NCBI GenBank assembly: GCA_958510825.1
Contig: OY294045.1
Coordinates: 95,540,988-95,604,987 of the forward strand
DNA from: Brachypterus glaber
Taxonomy: Eukaryota; Arthropoda; Insecta; Coleoptera; Kateretidae
Length of the DNA stretch: 64,000 bases
Direction: 5' to 3'
Shown: positions 20,557 through 31,445 of the stretch, piece by piece
Layout: every line of letters starts with the position of its first letter
Position numbering within the stretch: the first letter of the stretch is position 1
Made by a program: the position numbers and the translations under genes
The notes under the pieces: generated by a model
What the model was told of the DNA's origin: nothing
What the model saw: only the letters and a program-made list of their open reading frames with translations
Database searches by the model: none

Positions 20557-22137
20557 TTATTTAATAATTTTTTCAGGATATAAAGATTTTTTCTGTTTCA
20601 ACTGATGGTTAGCTTTATCCTTTAATAAGTCAACAAGCATTTCTTCTTGAGATAATATTTGCAATAAATGATATCTGATAAGTTTATAAACTTTAACCGG
20701 TCTTACTGTTGTAACAGTTAAATTAATAGGTATATTAAGTATAAGACTAACTTCTCCAAACGAAGAACCTTCCTCCAAATGACATATCTCTTGTCCTTTA
20801 GCATTGGATACTGCAACCGCTCCAACTAAAATAATGTACATTATTCCAGAATCCATGGGCTCCAAAATATTATCTCCTGGAAGATAAAGCTCCGGAGAAA
20901 GGCATTGTGATAACCTAAGTATTATATATTCGGGAAGATCTTCAAATATTTTTATGTTTTTTAACCACTTTTTGGTTTTGAATTCAATTACTTCCCTTTT
21001 TAAACTTGGTGAAAATGCTTCCATCAATTCAGTTTCGTTGTAATACTGACCACAAAATCGAAAATGAAAATAATCAAAAACTTTTGTACGCATTTGTTGA
21101 GGTAACTGCTTGTATTCCATATACTCCTCAAACTCTTTTAAAGATCCATTATATTTCTTATACCCAGTAGTAAATTTTTGCCATAACTGCATAATATTCA
21201 CGAGAATAAAAAAATAAATTACACATCCTGCAAAAATCATAAATATCTGCAAGCACAGAATAGAATTGGTATTATCTCCAAAGTGTTGAGTGGTTTTATG
21301 TGATACTAAAAGTAATACTTGTAGAGATCTAAAGAAGCATTCCACATATATTTCAAGAAATTTATATTCAGAGTGTAATTCTTCAATTTCATACCAGGTG
21401 TCATATAAAAGTAGATCCCTTTGGAATAGATACAAAAACATGGAAATCCATAACAGACAGAGCATCAATATTAACATTCCATTAATTAACTTTATTTTAA
21501 TTATAGACCAATTAGCCCACAATCTGAATTGTTCTATGTATTGAAACATAGATATAATTCGCACCAATCTAAACATAAAAAATTTCTTAATGTAGTGTGG
21601 ACTTTTAACTCTTCCAAACAATAGAAACCCTGGTATCAACGAAAGTAAATCAAATATAAAATACGATTTAACATATTTTAATGTTGATTTTTTCAAGCTC
21701 AATATTGTAACTCCAGTGTTTACTTCATAATATCCTTTAAAGCAGTTGTATATCATAAACAACATAAAAAATGCGGATCCCACATTTAATTTCCATCTTC
21801 CAAACATTTTCTTTTCAGACGAATTTTCATAGGGTAGCTGAATGGGCATGGTAAAAAACGTAAAGAAAAAGTAAACTACACAAATAGTCTCAAACCATAA
21901 ACTAAACATGCTAAACGGATGTATCATGTTTCCTCCTTTAATGAGGTGGTAAATCATTTCGGACTGGATCATTTCGTTGGATTTTAGGAGGACTTTCGAT
22001 TGGGGGTGAGACCGGCTTATCATAATAAATGACTGTATTTTCCTTCTTAGGTTTATAAAAATACCTGTGTCAATATATTCGGAAAGAATATCATTATCTG
22101 TTCGATCCTGTATTTTGCATTTATGATGTCTAAACAT
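20557..22137 (-). CDS. HCN/CNG-family cyclic-nucleotide-gated-type ion channel, intronless
   Basis: A 526-aa membrane channel subunit in a single exon, likely in the plasma membrane as a tetramer. Hydrophobic segments fit S1 (about 76-99), S2 (117-135), S3 (156-175), S4 (181-204), S5 (214-238) and S6 (293-319). The C-linker (about 325-390) has the HCN-type KEFEEYMEYKQLPQQMR pattern and the cyclic-nucleotide-binding domain spans about 391-500 (GSSFGEVSL at 457-465). Odd points: the pore loop (265-290) reads SLQVLLLVSHKTTQHFGD with no GYG filter, S4 has few basic residues, and the conserved Arg of the nucleotide pocket is absent (NIPINLTVTTV). Family ancestry is clear; ion selectivity and ligand binding are not. 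The start at 22137 has a TTAAA context and precedes the whole domain set. It is uninterrupted, so probably functional or recently lost. An alternative is a retrocopy, since it has no introns. Confidence 0.9.
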   Translation of the reverse strand: MFRHHKCKIQDRTDNDILSEYIDTGIFINLRRKIQSFIMISRSHPQSKVLLKSNEMIQSEMIYHLIKGGNMIHPFSMFSLWFETICVVYFFFTFFTMPIQLPYENSSEKKMFGRWKLNVGSAFFMLFMIYNCFKGYYEVNTGVTILSLKKSTLKYVKSYFIFDLLSLIPGFLLFGRVKSPHYIKKFFMFRLVRIISMFQYIEQFRLWANWSIIKIKLINGMLILMLCLLWISMFLYLFQRDLLLYDTWYEIEELHSEYKFLEIYVECFFRSLQVLLLVSHKTTQHFGDNTNSILCLQIFMIFAGCVIYFFILVNIMQLWQKFTTGYKKYNGSLKEFEEYMEYKQLPQQMRTKVFDYFHFRFCGQYYNETELMEAFSPSLKREVIEFKTKKWLKNIKIFEDLPEYIILRLSQCLSPELYLPGDNILEPMDSGIMYIILVGAVAVSNAKGQEICHLEEGSSFGEVSLILNIPINLTVTTVRPVKVYKLIRYHLLQILSQEEMLVDLLKDKANHQLKQKKSLYPEKIIK

Positions 22138-22310
22138 TTTAAGAAAGGATTATATATTTAACGTTGAATTAAAAGTCAATGTCAAGATGACTAAAGTAAA
22201 GTCATCTTGCTTTCCATAAAAATCAAATCAATCTAGTATGCAAACTAAGTCTTTAGTGTTTCAAAGTGATGTTTTTTGCTGCTACTAAAAAATTTTGCAA
22301 AAAAAAAATT

Positions 22311-22381
22311 AACCGACTTCTATGTCTAAAAAGTAAAAAATATAAAATACTTAAATCGGTGCCAATTTCACTATTCCCTAA

Positions 22382-22438
<57 letters not shown>

Positions 22439-23823
22439 CATTAAGAGCTGAGGTAAGACCTATTATAGCTCAGATACAAATATAAAATGATAGTTTATAG
22501 CACAGAGTTCGAAATATGTTTGTCAAAGTGGTTCTTGAAAGAGTTTACACTAGGGGCAGTTACTACATCACTTGGCAGCGAATTCCACTTGTTGAAGATT
22601 CGGTTTGAAAATAAGTTTTGCCTGATGGAAGTCTTGAAATGTTCCCTTTTCAGCATATGGGGATGGCCTCGTAAACGAGGGTCTCTATTATCATCCAACA
22701 GGCCACCCATTTCTTCATTAAAATGACCAGCAAAAATCCTGTAGGTAAAGATCATATCACCTCTAGATCTTCTATCTTGCAGAACAGGGAGATTAAGATA
22801 GTTAAGACGTTCATGGTACTCTAAGTTTCTAAGGAGCTGTACATTTCGTGTAGTGCGCCTTTGGACATTTTCCAGGGCTTTAATATCCTTAATTAAGTGT
22901 GGAGACCATGCAAGTGAGGCGTGTTCCAGGAGTGGGCGAATGTAGGATTTAAATAAAAGGGAAAATAATTGTGGTGTAGGATTTTGGAAGGATTTAGACA
23001 GTACATAGGAGGATTGATTAGCTTTATTGTTTCCTGGGAAATTGGCACCGACTTAAGTATTTTTTATTTATTTCCTTTTAGAGACAGAAGTCGGTTCATT
23101 TTTTTTTTTTTGGGAAAGTTTTTATTTTTTACTTTTTAGAGACACAGAACTTGTAGATTTGTAACGTCATCTAAGCTAAATTCTAGCTGTCCTTCCATCT
23201 CGGCAAGCTGCTGATGTCACAACTCACTGTTAGTGCATTGTGACGTCATCGTCTTAAAGGTAAATTTCTAAAAAATAAAAGTAATATTTTTATTTCAGCG
23301 CCCAAGAGTCCAACAAAACCTTATTTTATTTTTTATACTAAATAAAATCTTGTTAAACTTTAATTGTTAAGTAATAAATTATTATTACTAATAATCAAAT
23401 AACGCCTTATGGTAAAATCACAATATTTATCATTTTCTCTTGGTATTTTAATATTACAAGTCCAGAGAATCAAGTTTACCGGCATTTAAAAGATTGCCGT
23501 AATATTTGAGTGATCCCTTAATCAAGTTATTCGGATCCGAGTTATCCGATATTTCTCTAAAAATTTGGTTGGTAGTAGAACCAAATTAAGCCGGTTTTAA
23601 GTGAAATTGCGTTAAAATGATTAGATTTATCTTAATTGTCCCGCGTACCCGGCATTATCCGAGCTTCAAATTAAAACGGGACCACCTCAGGAATGCCCTC
23701 TTTAAGTTGCAAAAAGTTTAATCAAATTCCGTTCATTCGTTCCAAAGTTATGCTGGAACAAACATATAAAAAAAACAAAGTCACACGTCGAATTGATAAC
23801 CTCCTCCTTTTTGGAAGTAGGTT
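22311..23823. repeat. AACCGACTTC-ended repeat, copy 1, split by a LINE
   Basis: Ends are AACCGACTTC (22311-22320) and GAAGTAGGTT (23814-23823). The left end begins a hairpin whose two arms (about 22300-22375 and 23036-23115) contain GGTGCCAATTTCAC, now pushed apart by a LINE. The body beyond 23115 matches 59525-60224 closely (for example GTCATCTAAGCTAAATT, CAAATAACGCCTTATGGTAA). No coding sequence of its own. Confidence 0.75.
22381..23028 (-). pseudogene. 5'-truncated LINE, reverse-transcriptase C-terminus (CR1/jockey-like)
   Basis: An open frame on the minus strand runs from about 23020 to 22495. It shows YIRPLLEHASLAWSPHL, a RRTTRN segment, the RGH motif (DPRLRGHPH) and NRIFNKWNSLP, the conserved C-terminal pattern that follows the reverse transcriptase in CR1-like and related LINEs. 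The catalytic domain is missing, so it is a dead 5' truncation. A short UTR and then a (TAA)n tail (22381-22437 as ATT on the plus strand) form the 3' end. The simple repeat is therefore the tail of the element, not an independent microsatellite. It interrupts the hairpin of the surrounding repeat. Confidence 0.85.
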
Positions 23824-24168
23824 AAAAAATCGATTTTTTTTTTGCTAATATGCCTTTTCGCTGCACCACTCACAATGTGAGTCTCACATATAAGCAAAAA
23901 CTATTTTTTTTTTTTCGTTTAACTTAAGTTGTATTTATTTAGGCTTTAAAGTTCTTTCAACATATCGTCCATGATACTGCAATACCGCTTAACGTCCAAC
24001 TGCAAAACCGCGTAACGTCTAACTGCAAAACCGCGTAAGGTTTAGAAACAAAATTTTACAGGAGAAGGAAAAACTTATTATATTAATGATTAACAGAAAA
24101 GTAACGCTTTTTAAAGTAAAAATATTATACTTTAAGCTGGCTAATAAAATATTTATTAAACTAAAATA

Positions 24169-25739
24169 TTAAAACAATGATATACCAATAGTATTACTTA
24201 ATTTTATGTCTTCATTATTTTCTTCTTTTGGTTTATTTGGAGCTCTATTTTCTATACTATACCGAATAGTCCATTCTTTTATTCCGAGTGTGTTAAGGAA
24301 CGTACTTTTGCAAACCCTTTTCTTTTGATCGTTAATTTTCAGGTAGTATTTTCTTGATTCGGATCTTCTCGAAACATTTCCATTTAATTTCTTCTTCTTA
24401 ATGGTTCCTTCTACGTCTATCATTGATAATAAAAACACATTCTTCTACCCCCACGTCATTTTCCAAAAATCTTTAAATAAATCTTCTCTGTTCTTTTCTG
24501 TAAACATATAACAGTTGAATACGTTCGTATTTTTACAATATTCTGATAGAGGAAAGTCGCCTAATTTCGGATACCATTTACAATGTATTCAATATTTAAT
24601 ACTCGGTATTACTTTTTGATATTTTTTTTATATAACCAGATACAACTTATTATAGCGAACCATGATTAATTATAAAAGCAATTTTATTACAGTTTATTTT
24701 TTCCAAAAAACACGGTTAAAAAAAATCAGCGCATTTTTGTGCATTTGAAAAAGGGCTCCTAATTTCGGACATATCCGAAAAAATTTTTTCAAGAGTGGAT
24801 CTGGATCCAATTGCTTATGTTTCTTGTTATTCCTTCACATTTAAGACGTAATTTAATCATTAAGCGATTTTCTACGAAATACTATAGGAACTATAATTTT
24901 AGATTCCCAATTTCGAATATCTTAGTATCTTAGGTAATTTTCGTTTTTTCAAAATTGTTTATCTTAGTTTGTTGTATCCTTATAAAAATAATAATTAATG
25001 GTTGGTTATCCTGAACAATAATTACCTTGCGGATATCCGAAATTGTGAATCAAATGTACAAAAATGGTCTATCCGAAATTAGGCAACTTTCAGCTTTTTA
25101 GATTAGAAATTTGTAGAATGTTTACGTTTTCAAATTGCTTAATTATGAATAGTGGATCAACTTAACTAACATCATAACTTACCCAAGACAGAATCACGAA
25201 CTTTTATAACGATTATTTATAAAATAAACAAGCATAATAATGCAACTGAGCACAAAACTGCCATTTGCAATATAAATGATTTGTGCTGCCATTTAAAGAG
25301 GAGAAGCTCTACCGTTATCATATTACAGGACAGATTTAGTTTGGCTTTTGGATTCCCATAAAAGTAGGTTTCTGTTTACCTTTGCAGACAGTATCTTAAA
25401 TACACTACTATCCGAAATTTGGAAACCATCCGAAATTAGGCGCATTTCCTCTATACATGCAGGTCCTAACTTCCTTTCTTCTTTTGATACATCCTGGACA
25501 ATTTTTTCATTCTGTTTTCTAAACCCGGTGTATTCCTGGCCCATCATTCTCTGATTTTTGTTTAATTCAATTTTCCACTGTGTTGAATCGGCTTTTTTCT
25601 TCCTTTTTCTAATTTTCTTGCAGTCCTCTGGATCTACATGCATTTTCATCTCAGGATCCGCCTCACTTTCTATTATTTCTAAGTATAAATCCATTGTATA
25701 TGCGTTATTAAAAAATACAATTAAAAATTCATACGTCAA
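24169..25739 (-). pseudogene. Transposon-encoded VCKxxFLxTLxI protein, interrupted
   Basis: Coding on the minus strand in two parts separated by a MITE: 25739-25452 and about 24548-24169. Part one has a KKIRKRKKKADSTQW basic stretch, KNQRMMGQEYTGF and ERKLGPAC. Part two has a Cys pair, FTEKNREDLFKDFW, an in-frame stop at about 24445-24447, then KRVCKSTFLNTLGI. The order (RxxGxxY, Cys cluster, F-x-E-x-x-R...FW, VCKxxFLxTLGI) matches a family of multi-copy hypothetical proteins common in arthropods, from memory. Here it lies between 68-bp TIRs, which suggests a transposon origin. The frame is preserved across the MITE, so that insertion and the stop disabled it. Catalytic residues are not visible; function unknown. 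Confidence 0.65.
24549..25451. mobile_element. MITE nested in the coding region above
   Basis: TA flanks on both sides (24547-24548; 25452-25453). Terminal repeats GAGGAAA, two mismatches, then CGCCTAATTTCGGAT. The motif CCTAATTTCGGA or its complement recurs inside (near 24766, 25071, 25412, 25429). TA duplication suggests a Tc1/mariner-mobilised MITE. No coding capacity. Confidence 0.85.
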
Positions 25740-26030
25740 ATTGTTGTCAACGGGGTTTTCAAATAAATATCTGACCTACTTGATGAATTTTTAAATGAGA
25801 AATAATAAATTTAAAAAGCTTAAAAGGCTTTTTAAAATGGTTATTTCTCACAAATATTAACTCAATATACGCCATTTATTGTGTAGATCACGCTTGTGCA
25901 AAATCTTGATTTTGCTACATTCATTAGTTACGTATTGCAGTTAGACGTTACGCGGTTTTACAATTGGACGTTAAGCGGTATTGCAGTATCATGGACGATA
26001 TGTGAAATGTGATATTTTCTCATATTTTAA

Positions 26031-28498
26031 TTTTAGAAAGATAATATCTATTTTTGTCTGAACTGCTGAAATGTAACAATAAATCATAACTTTCATCCAG
26101 CCTGCTATGAAAACGAGTTATTGCAATTTAAGAATAGGAGATTACAATTTAGTGTGAAAACAATAACTTTTGTCAGGTGGCGCATTATGACGCTTTATGC
26201 CTTTCACACAGAAAAAAGGTTATCTTGGCAGAAGATAATAAATTATCTTGGTTATATTATCTTAAATCGAGGTAATAATCTTCTTTTAAGATCATGTATC
26301 CTCGGTTTAAGATTATCTGTGACTTTGGTTTCCTTTAATTTTAGAAAGATAATATCTATTTTTGTCTGAACTGCTGAAATGTAACAATAAATCATAACTT
26401 TCATCCAGCCTGCTATGAAAACGAGTTATTGCAATTTAAGAATAGGAGATTACAATTTAGTGTGAAAACAATAACTTTTGTCAGGTGGCGCATTATGACG
26501 CTTTATGCCTTTCACACAGAAAAAAAGGTTATCTTGGCAGAAGATAATAAATTATCTTGGTTATATTATCTTAAATCGAGGTAATAATCTTCTTTTAAGA
26601 TCATGTATCCTCGGTTTAAGATTATCTGTGACTTTAGTTTCCTTTAATTTTAGAAAGATAATATCTATTTTTGTCTGAACTGCTGAAATGTAACAATAAA
26701 TCATAACTTTCATCCAGCCTGCTATGAAAACGAGTTATTGCAATTTAAGAATAGGAGATTACAATTTAGTGTGAAAACAATAACTTTTGTCAGGTGGCGC
26801 ATTATGACGCTTTATGCCTTTCACACAGAAAAAAGGTTATCTTGGCAGAAGATAATAAATTATCTTGGTTATATTATCTTAAATCGAGGTAATAATCTTC
26901 TTTTAAGATCATGTATCCTCGGTTTAAGATTATCTGTGACTTTGGTTTCCTTTAATTTTAGAAAGATAATATCTATTTTTGTCTGAACTGCTGAAATGTA
27001 ACAATAAATCATAACTTTCATCCAGCCTGCTATGAAAACGAGTTATTGCAATTTAAGAATAGGAGATTACAATTTAGTGTGAAAACAATAACTTTTGTCA
27101 GGTGGCGCGTTATGACGCTTTATGCCTTTCACACTGAAAAAAAGGTTATCTTGGCAGAAGATAATAAATTATCTTGGTTATATTATCTTAAATCGAGGTA
27201 ATAATCTTCTTTTAAGATCATGTATCCTCGGTTTAAGATTATCTGTGACTTTGGTTTCCTTTAATTTTAGAAAGATAATATCTATTTTTGTCTGAACTGC
27301 TGAAATGTAACAATAAATCATAACTTTCATCCAGCCTGCTATGAAAACGAGTTATTGCAATTTAAGAATAGGAGATTACAATTTAGTGTGAAAACAATAA
27401 CTTTTGTCAGGTGGCGCATTATGACGCTTTATGCCTTTCACACAGAAAAAAGGTTATCTTGGCAGAAGATAATAAATTATCTTGGTTATATTATCTTAAA
27501 TCGAGGTAATAATCTTCTTTTAAGATCATGTATCCTCGGTTTAAGATTATCTGTGACTTTGGTTTCCTTTAATTTTAGAAAGATAATATCTATTTTTGTC
27601 TGAACTGCTGAAATGTAACAATAAATCATAACTTTCATCCAGCCTGCTATGAAAACGAGTTATTGCAATTTAAGAATAGGAGATTACAATTTAGTGTGAA
27701 AACAATAACTTTTGTCAGGTGGCGCATTATGACGCTTTATGCCTTTCACACAGAAAAAAGGTTATCTTGGCAGAAGATAATAAATTATCTTGGTTATATT
27801 ATCTTAAATCGAGGTAATAATCTTCTTTTAAGATCATGTATCCTCGGTTTAAGATTATCTGTGACTTTGGTTTCCTTTAATTTTAGAAAGATAATATCTA
27901 TTTTTGTCTGAACTGCTGAAATGTAACAATAAATCATAACTTTCATCCAGCCTGCTATGAAAACGAGTTATTGCAATTTAAGAATAGGAGATTACAATTT
28001 AGTGTGAAAACAATAACTTTTGTCAGGTGGCGCATTATGACGCTTTATGCCTTTCACACAGAAAAAAAGGTTATCTTGGCAGAAGATAATAAATTATCTT
28101 GGTTATATTATCTTAAATCGAGGTAATAATCTTCTTTTAAGATCATGTATCCTCGGTTTAAGATTATCTGTGACTTTGGTTTCCTTTAATGTTAGAAAGA
28201 TAATATCTATTTTGGTCTGAACTGCTGAAATGTAACAATAAATCATAACTTTCATCCAGCCTGCTATGAAAACGAGTTATTGCAATTTAAGAATAGGAGA
28301 TTACAATTTAGTGTGAAAACAATAACTTTTGTCAGGTGGCGCGTTATGACGCTTTATGCCTTTCACACTGAAAAAAAGGTTATCTTGGCAGAAGATAATA
28401 AATTATCTTGGTTATATTATCTTAAATCGAGGTAATAATCTTCTTTTAAGATCATGTATCCTCGGTTTAAGATTATCTGTGACTTTGGTTTCCTTTAA
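26031..28498. repeat. Tandem array, eight 308-309 bp units
   Basis: Unit starts are at 26031, 26339, 26648, 26956, 27265, 27573, 27881 and 28190, so the period is 308 or 309. Units are nearly identical; differences are single bases and A-run length. Each unit joins about 175 bp of outside DNA (TTTTAGAAAGATAATATC to GCCTTTCA) to the first 133 bp of the CACAGA-ended element (CACAGAAAAAAGGTTATC to CCTTTAA). Repeated 82-aa open frames are a side effect of the repeat. The last unit runs into the complete element. Confidence 0.95.
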
Positions 28499-29403
28499 TT
28501 ATTCTCTTGGTAGAAAAATCCTTGTGTCAAGGATTTTTTCCTTAAATGCATGACATTTAATATAGTAACAGAGAATCGAGAGTTATTATCTTGACTCAAA
28601 GCCCCTGTTGTCTTACGGTAAAGAGTTTGCTGGCTGGCTGGCAGACAATTTGCGCAGTAGTTCAAGATATGCGCGGGAGAGAAGTTAGGTTTGTTTTTTT
28701 TTGCCGTCAGTTGTCTATAAAGGTGTATCATTGTTTTCATCTGCTTTAAAATGGACGAATTCGTATCTGTTACCCTCAAACGATAGGGATTTTCAAATTA
28801 ACTTTAAAAATTCACGGGTAAGTAGCATTAAATAATTTATACCTATAAGCGCCATTTTGTGATGGCGTTGCAACCAGTTTTTTTTCAAAAGCAAGTGCTT
28901 TTTCCTACGACCACCTATGAAACCAAATTTCACACGATTAACAGAGTAAGAAAGTATCATAGTTCATAGGCGTGCAAAATAATATTATACATGTGTGGGA
29001 ATTTTTTTCAAAATATTTACCATTCTACTAACCCTGGAACCTGACTGTGGGGTCAATATGATCTTGAATCAAGAGAATCATAATCTTAAATCAAGATTAT
29101 AATTCTCTTCATTCAAGATTATATTATCTTAAACCAAGACTTGATGCAAGATAATATGATCTTGGATAAAGATAATATGATCTTAAATAAAGATAATTAC
29201 ATACTTGGTTTAAGATAATATGATCTTAAATAAATGGTTTAAGTGGCTTTGATTTAAGGAAATGTCCTTAAATCTAGGTTCTCAAATGACAAGATCACAG
29301 CGGACTTGATCCAAGAGAGTCATGGCGTTGAACATATAGAAAGCCATGGCGGCCTTGGTTCAAGATCGTTTTGCTTTGATTCAAGATATCCGTTTTTTCT
29401 GTG
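28366..29403 (+). mobile_element. CACAGA-ended non-coding element, copy 2
   Basis: Full length, 1038 bp. Starts CACTGAAAAAAAGGTTATC and ends CAAGATATCCG, T-run, CTGTG. Same content as 9521-10553 in reverse: GAATTCGTATCTGTTACC block, CCTATGAAACCAAATTTCAC block, and the palindromic ATCTTAAATCAAG motifs towards the right end. Its left end is the last part of the tandem array. The 94-aa frame at 28495-28779 is not conserved as protein between copies. Confidence 0.8.
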
Positions 29404-29686
29404 TATACCTAAGGTAATATAAAGTAATTATTTGCCTCAATAAATTTAATTAAATATCAAATGGTAAGAAACCATGTATTTACGTATGGTTTCAGTTGAT
29501 TTAATGTCAGAAGATTTATTTAATTTCAGCAATTACAGTCGATAAGTTAACAAGCAATTAAATTTGCTAATTTGAACAAGCCAGAATAAAAACAAGCCGT
29601 GAAACTATACACGGTGTTTGCAGTGTCACATATTAAAGGAGATAATTCTACATCAAAAAATATAAAAAACCACTACAGGGTTTATA
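29404..29686. other. No gene seen
   Basis: AT-rich spacer between two mobile elements. Confidence 0.5.
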
Positions 29687-31034
29687 CAGAGCGGTCCAAA
29701 AGTCACCCCCCCCCCCTCTTCACTTTTGAACCAGTTGAGATATCGACTTCAAATTTAGAACTTTTAAATAAGACAACTTAAACTATCTTTTAGCATATAT
29801 TTAATACTTTCAGCTCTTAAAATGTGGGCAGGGGGGCATGGGGGCCCATTTTTTTAAATGGAAAGGGGGGTCGTGTAGTACACCATTTTAAAGCTTATAA
29901 AATTCTCCATTTAACTCCATATTTTTAAATTTAAAAACAAAAATTTTTTTGGGTTTAAAATGGGGTTGAAAATGGGTATTAATGTCAAAATTCCACTAAA
30001 AAAAAACAAATAATTTTTTAAAAATGCCTAATTTCATAATAAAAAAATGTTAATTATACTTTTAAACTAATTTTAGTTGACTTTTTGGCTTGATGTATCG
30101 TCATGTATAATTTCTTTGGATAGTAAGCTTGGCGCCCCCTAAGGGGGCGCTCTGGGGAATGTATGCCTCCCCCCACCTATCTTAAAATTGGAAAAAAAAT
30201 TTTTCATGGGTTAAAAATATAAAAGTTGCAACTTTAGCATGTAGTGGGAACTTTTTTTTTTATCAACTTCGTCGAGGAAATAAAATTTGTAATTTTACCA
30301 GTAGTGGAAACATTTTTTTTTGTTTACTACACTAACTTTTTTGTCGAGGGGATAAAAGTTCTTCTTCTCTCTATTTTTGGCCTTTGCGGGATAAAAGTTA
30401 TTAGACTAAAATAGTTGTGATTTTCAACCTTCTCCTTCTCTCTTTTTAAGTTTCGGTTGGTTTTTTTAATAACTACCTATAACGAATAAGGTTAAATGTC
30501 CGTACTACCTGATCCGTTATACAGGCTCGGACTGGGGCAATACGGTCAAAATGCCAATTCTGTAATTTTGTCACATTTTTGCCCGAGGGGCGGTGGGCAA
30601 TTATTTTTCAATGCTTACAACTGTAAAAAGTTGCAGTCATGTTTTTAATCGCCGCTTCAAGAATCATGAACTTTGGCCTTTGCAACAGAACCAAAATCAC
30701 CATCACCATCACCAATCATCAAAATCACAGTTTAAGTCATATTTGAACGCTTCGACCTAAAACATGAAATTTAATGTGAGTCATATAAGAAATACACTAT
30801 AAGAGAAAGTCAAATACGTGACCGTGAAAAGTATCCAGGACCCGAACCTGTGTTTTGGCTTCTAGGTACGACTGAGCGATGGCGCCAGCTGTATATGAAC
30901 TTGATTGTTTAGTGGGAGTGGGGTGAGGGGTGGTATATCTGTCAAAACAATTGAAATTTTACTCGTGAAATTTTACTCGTGATTTGCAATTTATTGTGCT
31001 TTTATACCGAACTTTTATTGTGATGTAATACAAA

Positions 31035-31169
31035 ATGTGTATTGTACCGTTTTGCAAGGATCAGTTAAGTAAACGTCACCGTTTTCCTAGTGATGCAAAC
31101 TTATTTAATGTGTGGGTCAAAAACATTAATAGTGCCAAGTTAAATAAAATGACTAAAGGCAGGGACTGA
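31035..31169 (+). pseudogene. THAP-domain N-terminal exon, truncated
   Basis: A 44-codon frame starts MCIVPFCKDQLSKRHRFP and continues through a Trp (VWVKNI) before a stop. C-x4-C at the start, the HRFP patch and the Trp are hallmarks of the THAP DNA-binding zinc finger. The second metal-binding pair (C-x2-H-F) is missing, either cut by the deletion or lying in a lost exon. THAP proteins bind DNA in P-type transposases and in host factors. The frame runs into the minisatellite and has no splice donor I would trust. Its place inside an element with an 8-bp duplication points to a transposase remnant. Confidence 0.7.
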
Positions 31170-31445
31170 CCCTGTCTTGAAAAGCTTCTTATTATTTTGA
31201 CTAAGCTATTTAGGGCAGGGACAGCCCCTACACAAAAAAAACTTATCGATTTGACTGAGCTGTTTAGGGCTGGGACAAATGCCCTAAAAAGCTTCTTACC
31301 ATTTTTACTGATATGTTTAGGGCAGGGATGGCCCCTATCGAAAAGAGCTTATCAGTTTGACTGAGCTAGCCTTAAACAGCTGTTTAGGGCTGGGATAGCC
31401 CCTGGCCAGAGAAGCTTATCGGTTTAACTGATTCATATTGTTTAT
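31157..31445. repeat. Minisatellite, five degenerate units of about 54 bp
   Basis: Units begin GGGC(A/T)GGGA and contain a GCCCCT block, CTTATC and TTTGACTGAGCT, ending TGTTTA. Unit length varies from about 53 to 66. It fills the centre of the THAP element. Confidence 0.75.

Larger units (their letters stand above)
23961..26002 (-). mobile_element. TIR element with 68-bp iteron-bearing termini, unassigned superfamily
   Basis: Terminal repeats of 68 bp with two mismatches (23961-24028; 25935-26002) begin CATATCGTCCATGATACTGC. Within them a 23-bp unit, AACGTCYAACTGCAAAACCG plus CGT, is repeated (twice in the left end), as transposase-binding sites often are. The element carries a minus-strand coding region split by a later MITE (24549-25451). 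The superfamily cannot be named from what I can see. No clean target duplication was read. Confidence 0.8.

Noticed and set aside
22253..22451. Poly-Asn and poly-Leu open frames
   Set aside because: They are an ATT microsatellite, the tail of a LINE.
26031..28498. CRISPR-like regular repetition
   Set aside because: Units are contiguous and 308 bp long with no unique spacers, in a eukaryotic context.
26121..28553. A series of identical 82-aa open frames that look like a tandem gene family
   Set aside because: They are one frame of the 308-bp satellite unit. About half of each lies in a transposon end, with no start context or domain.
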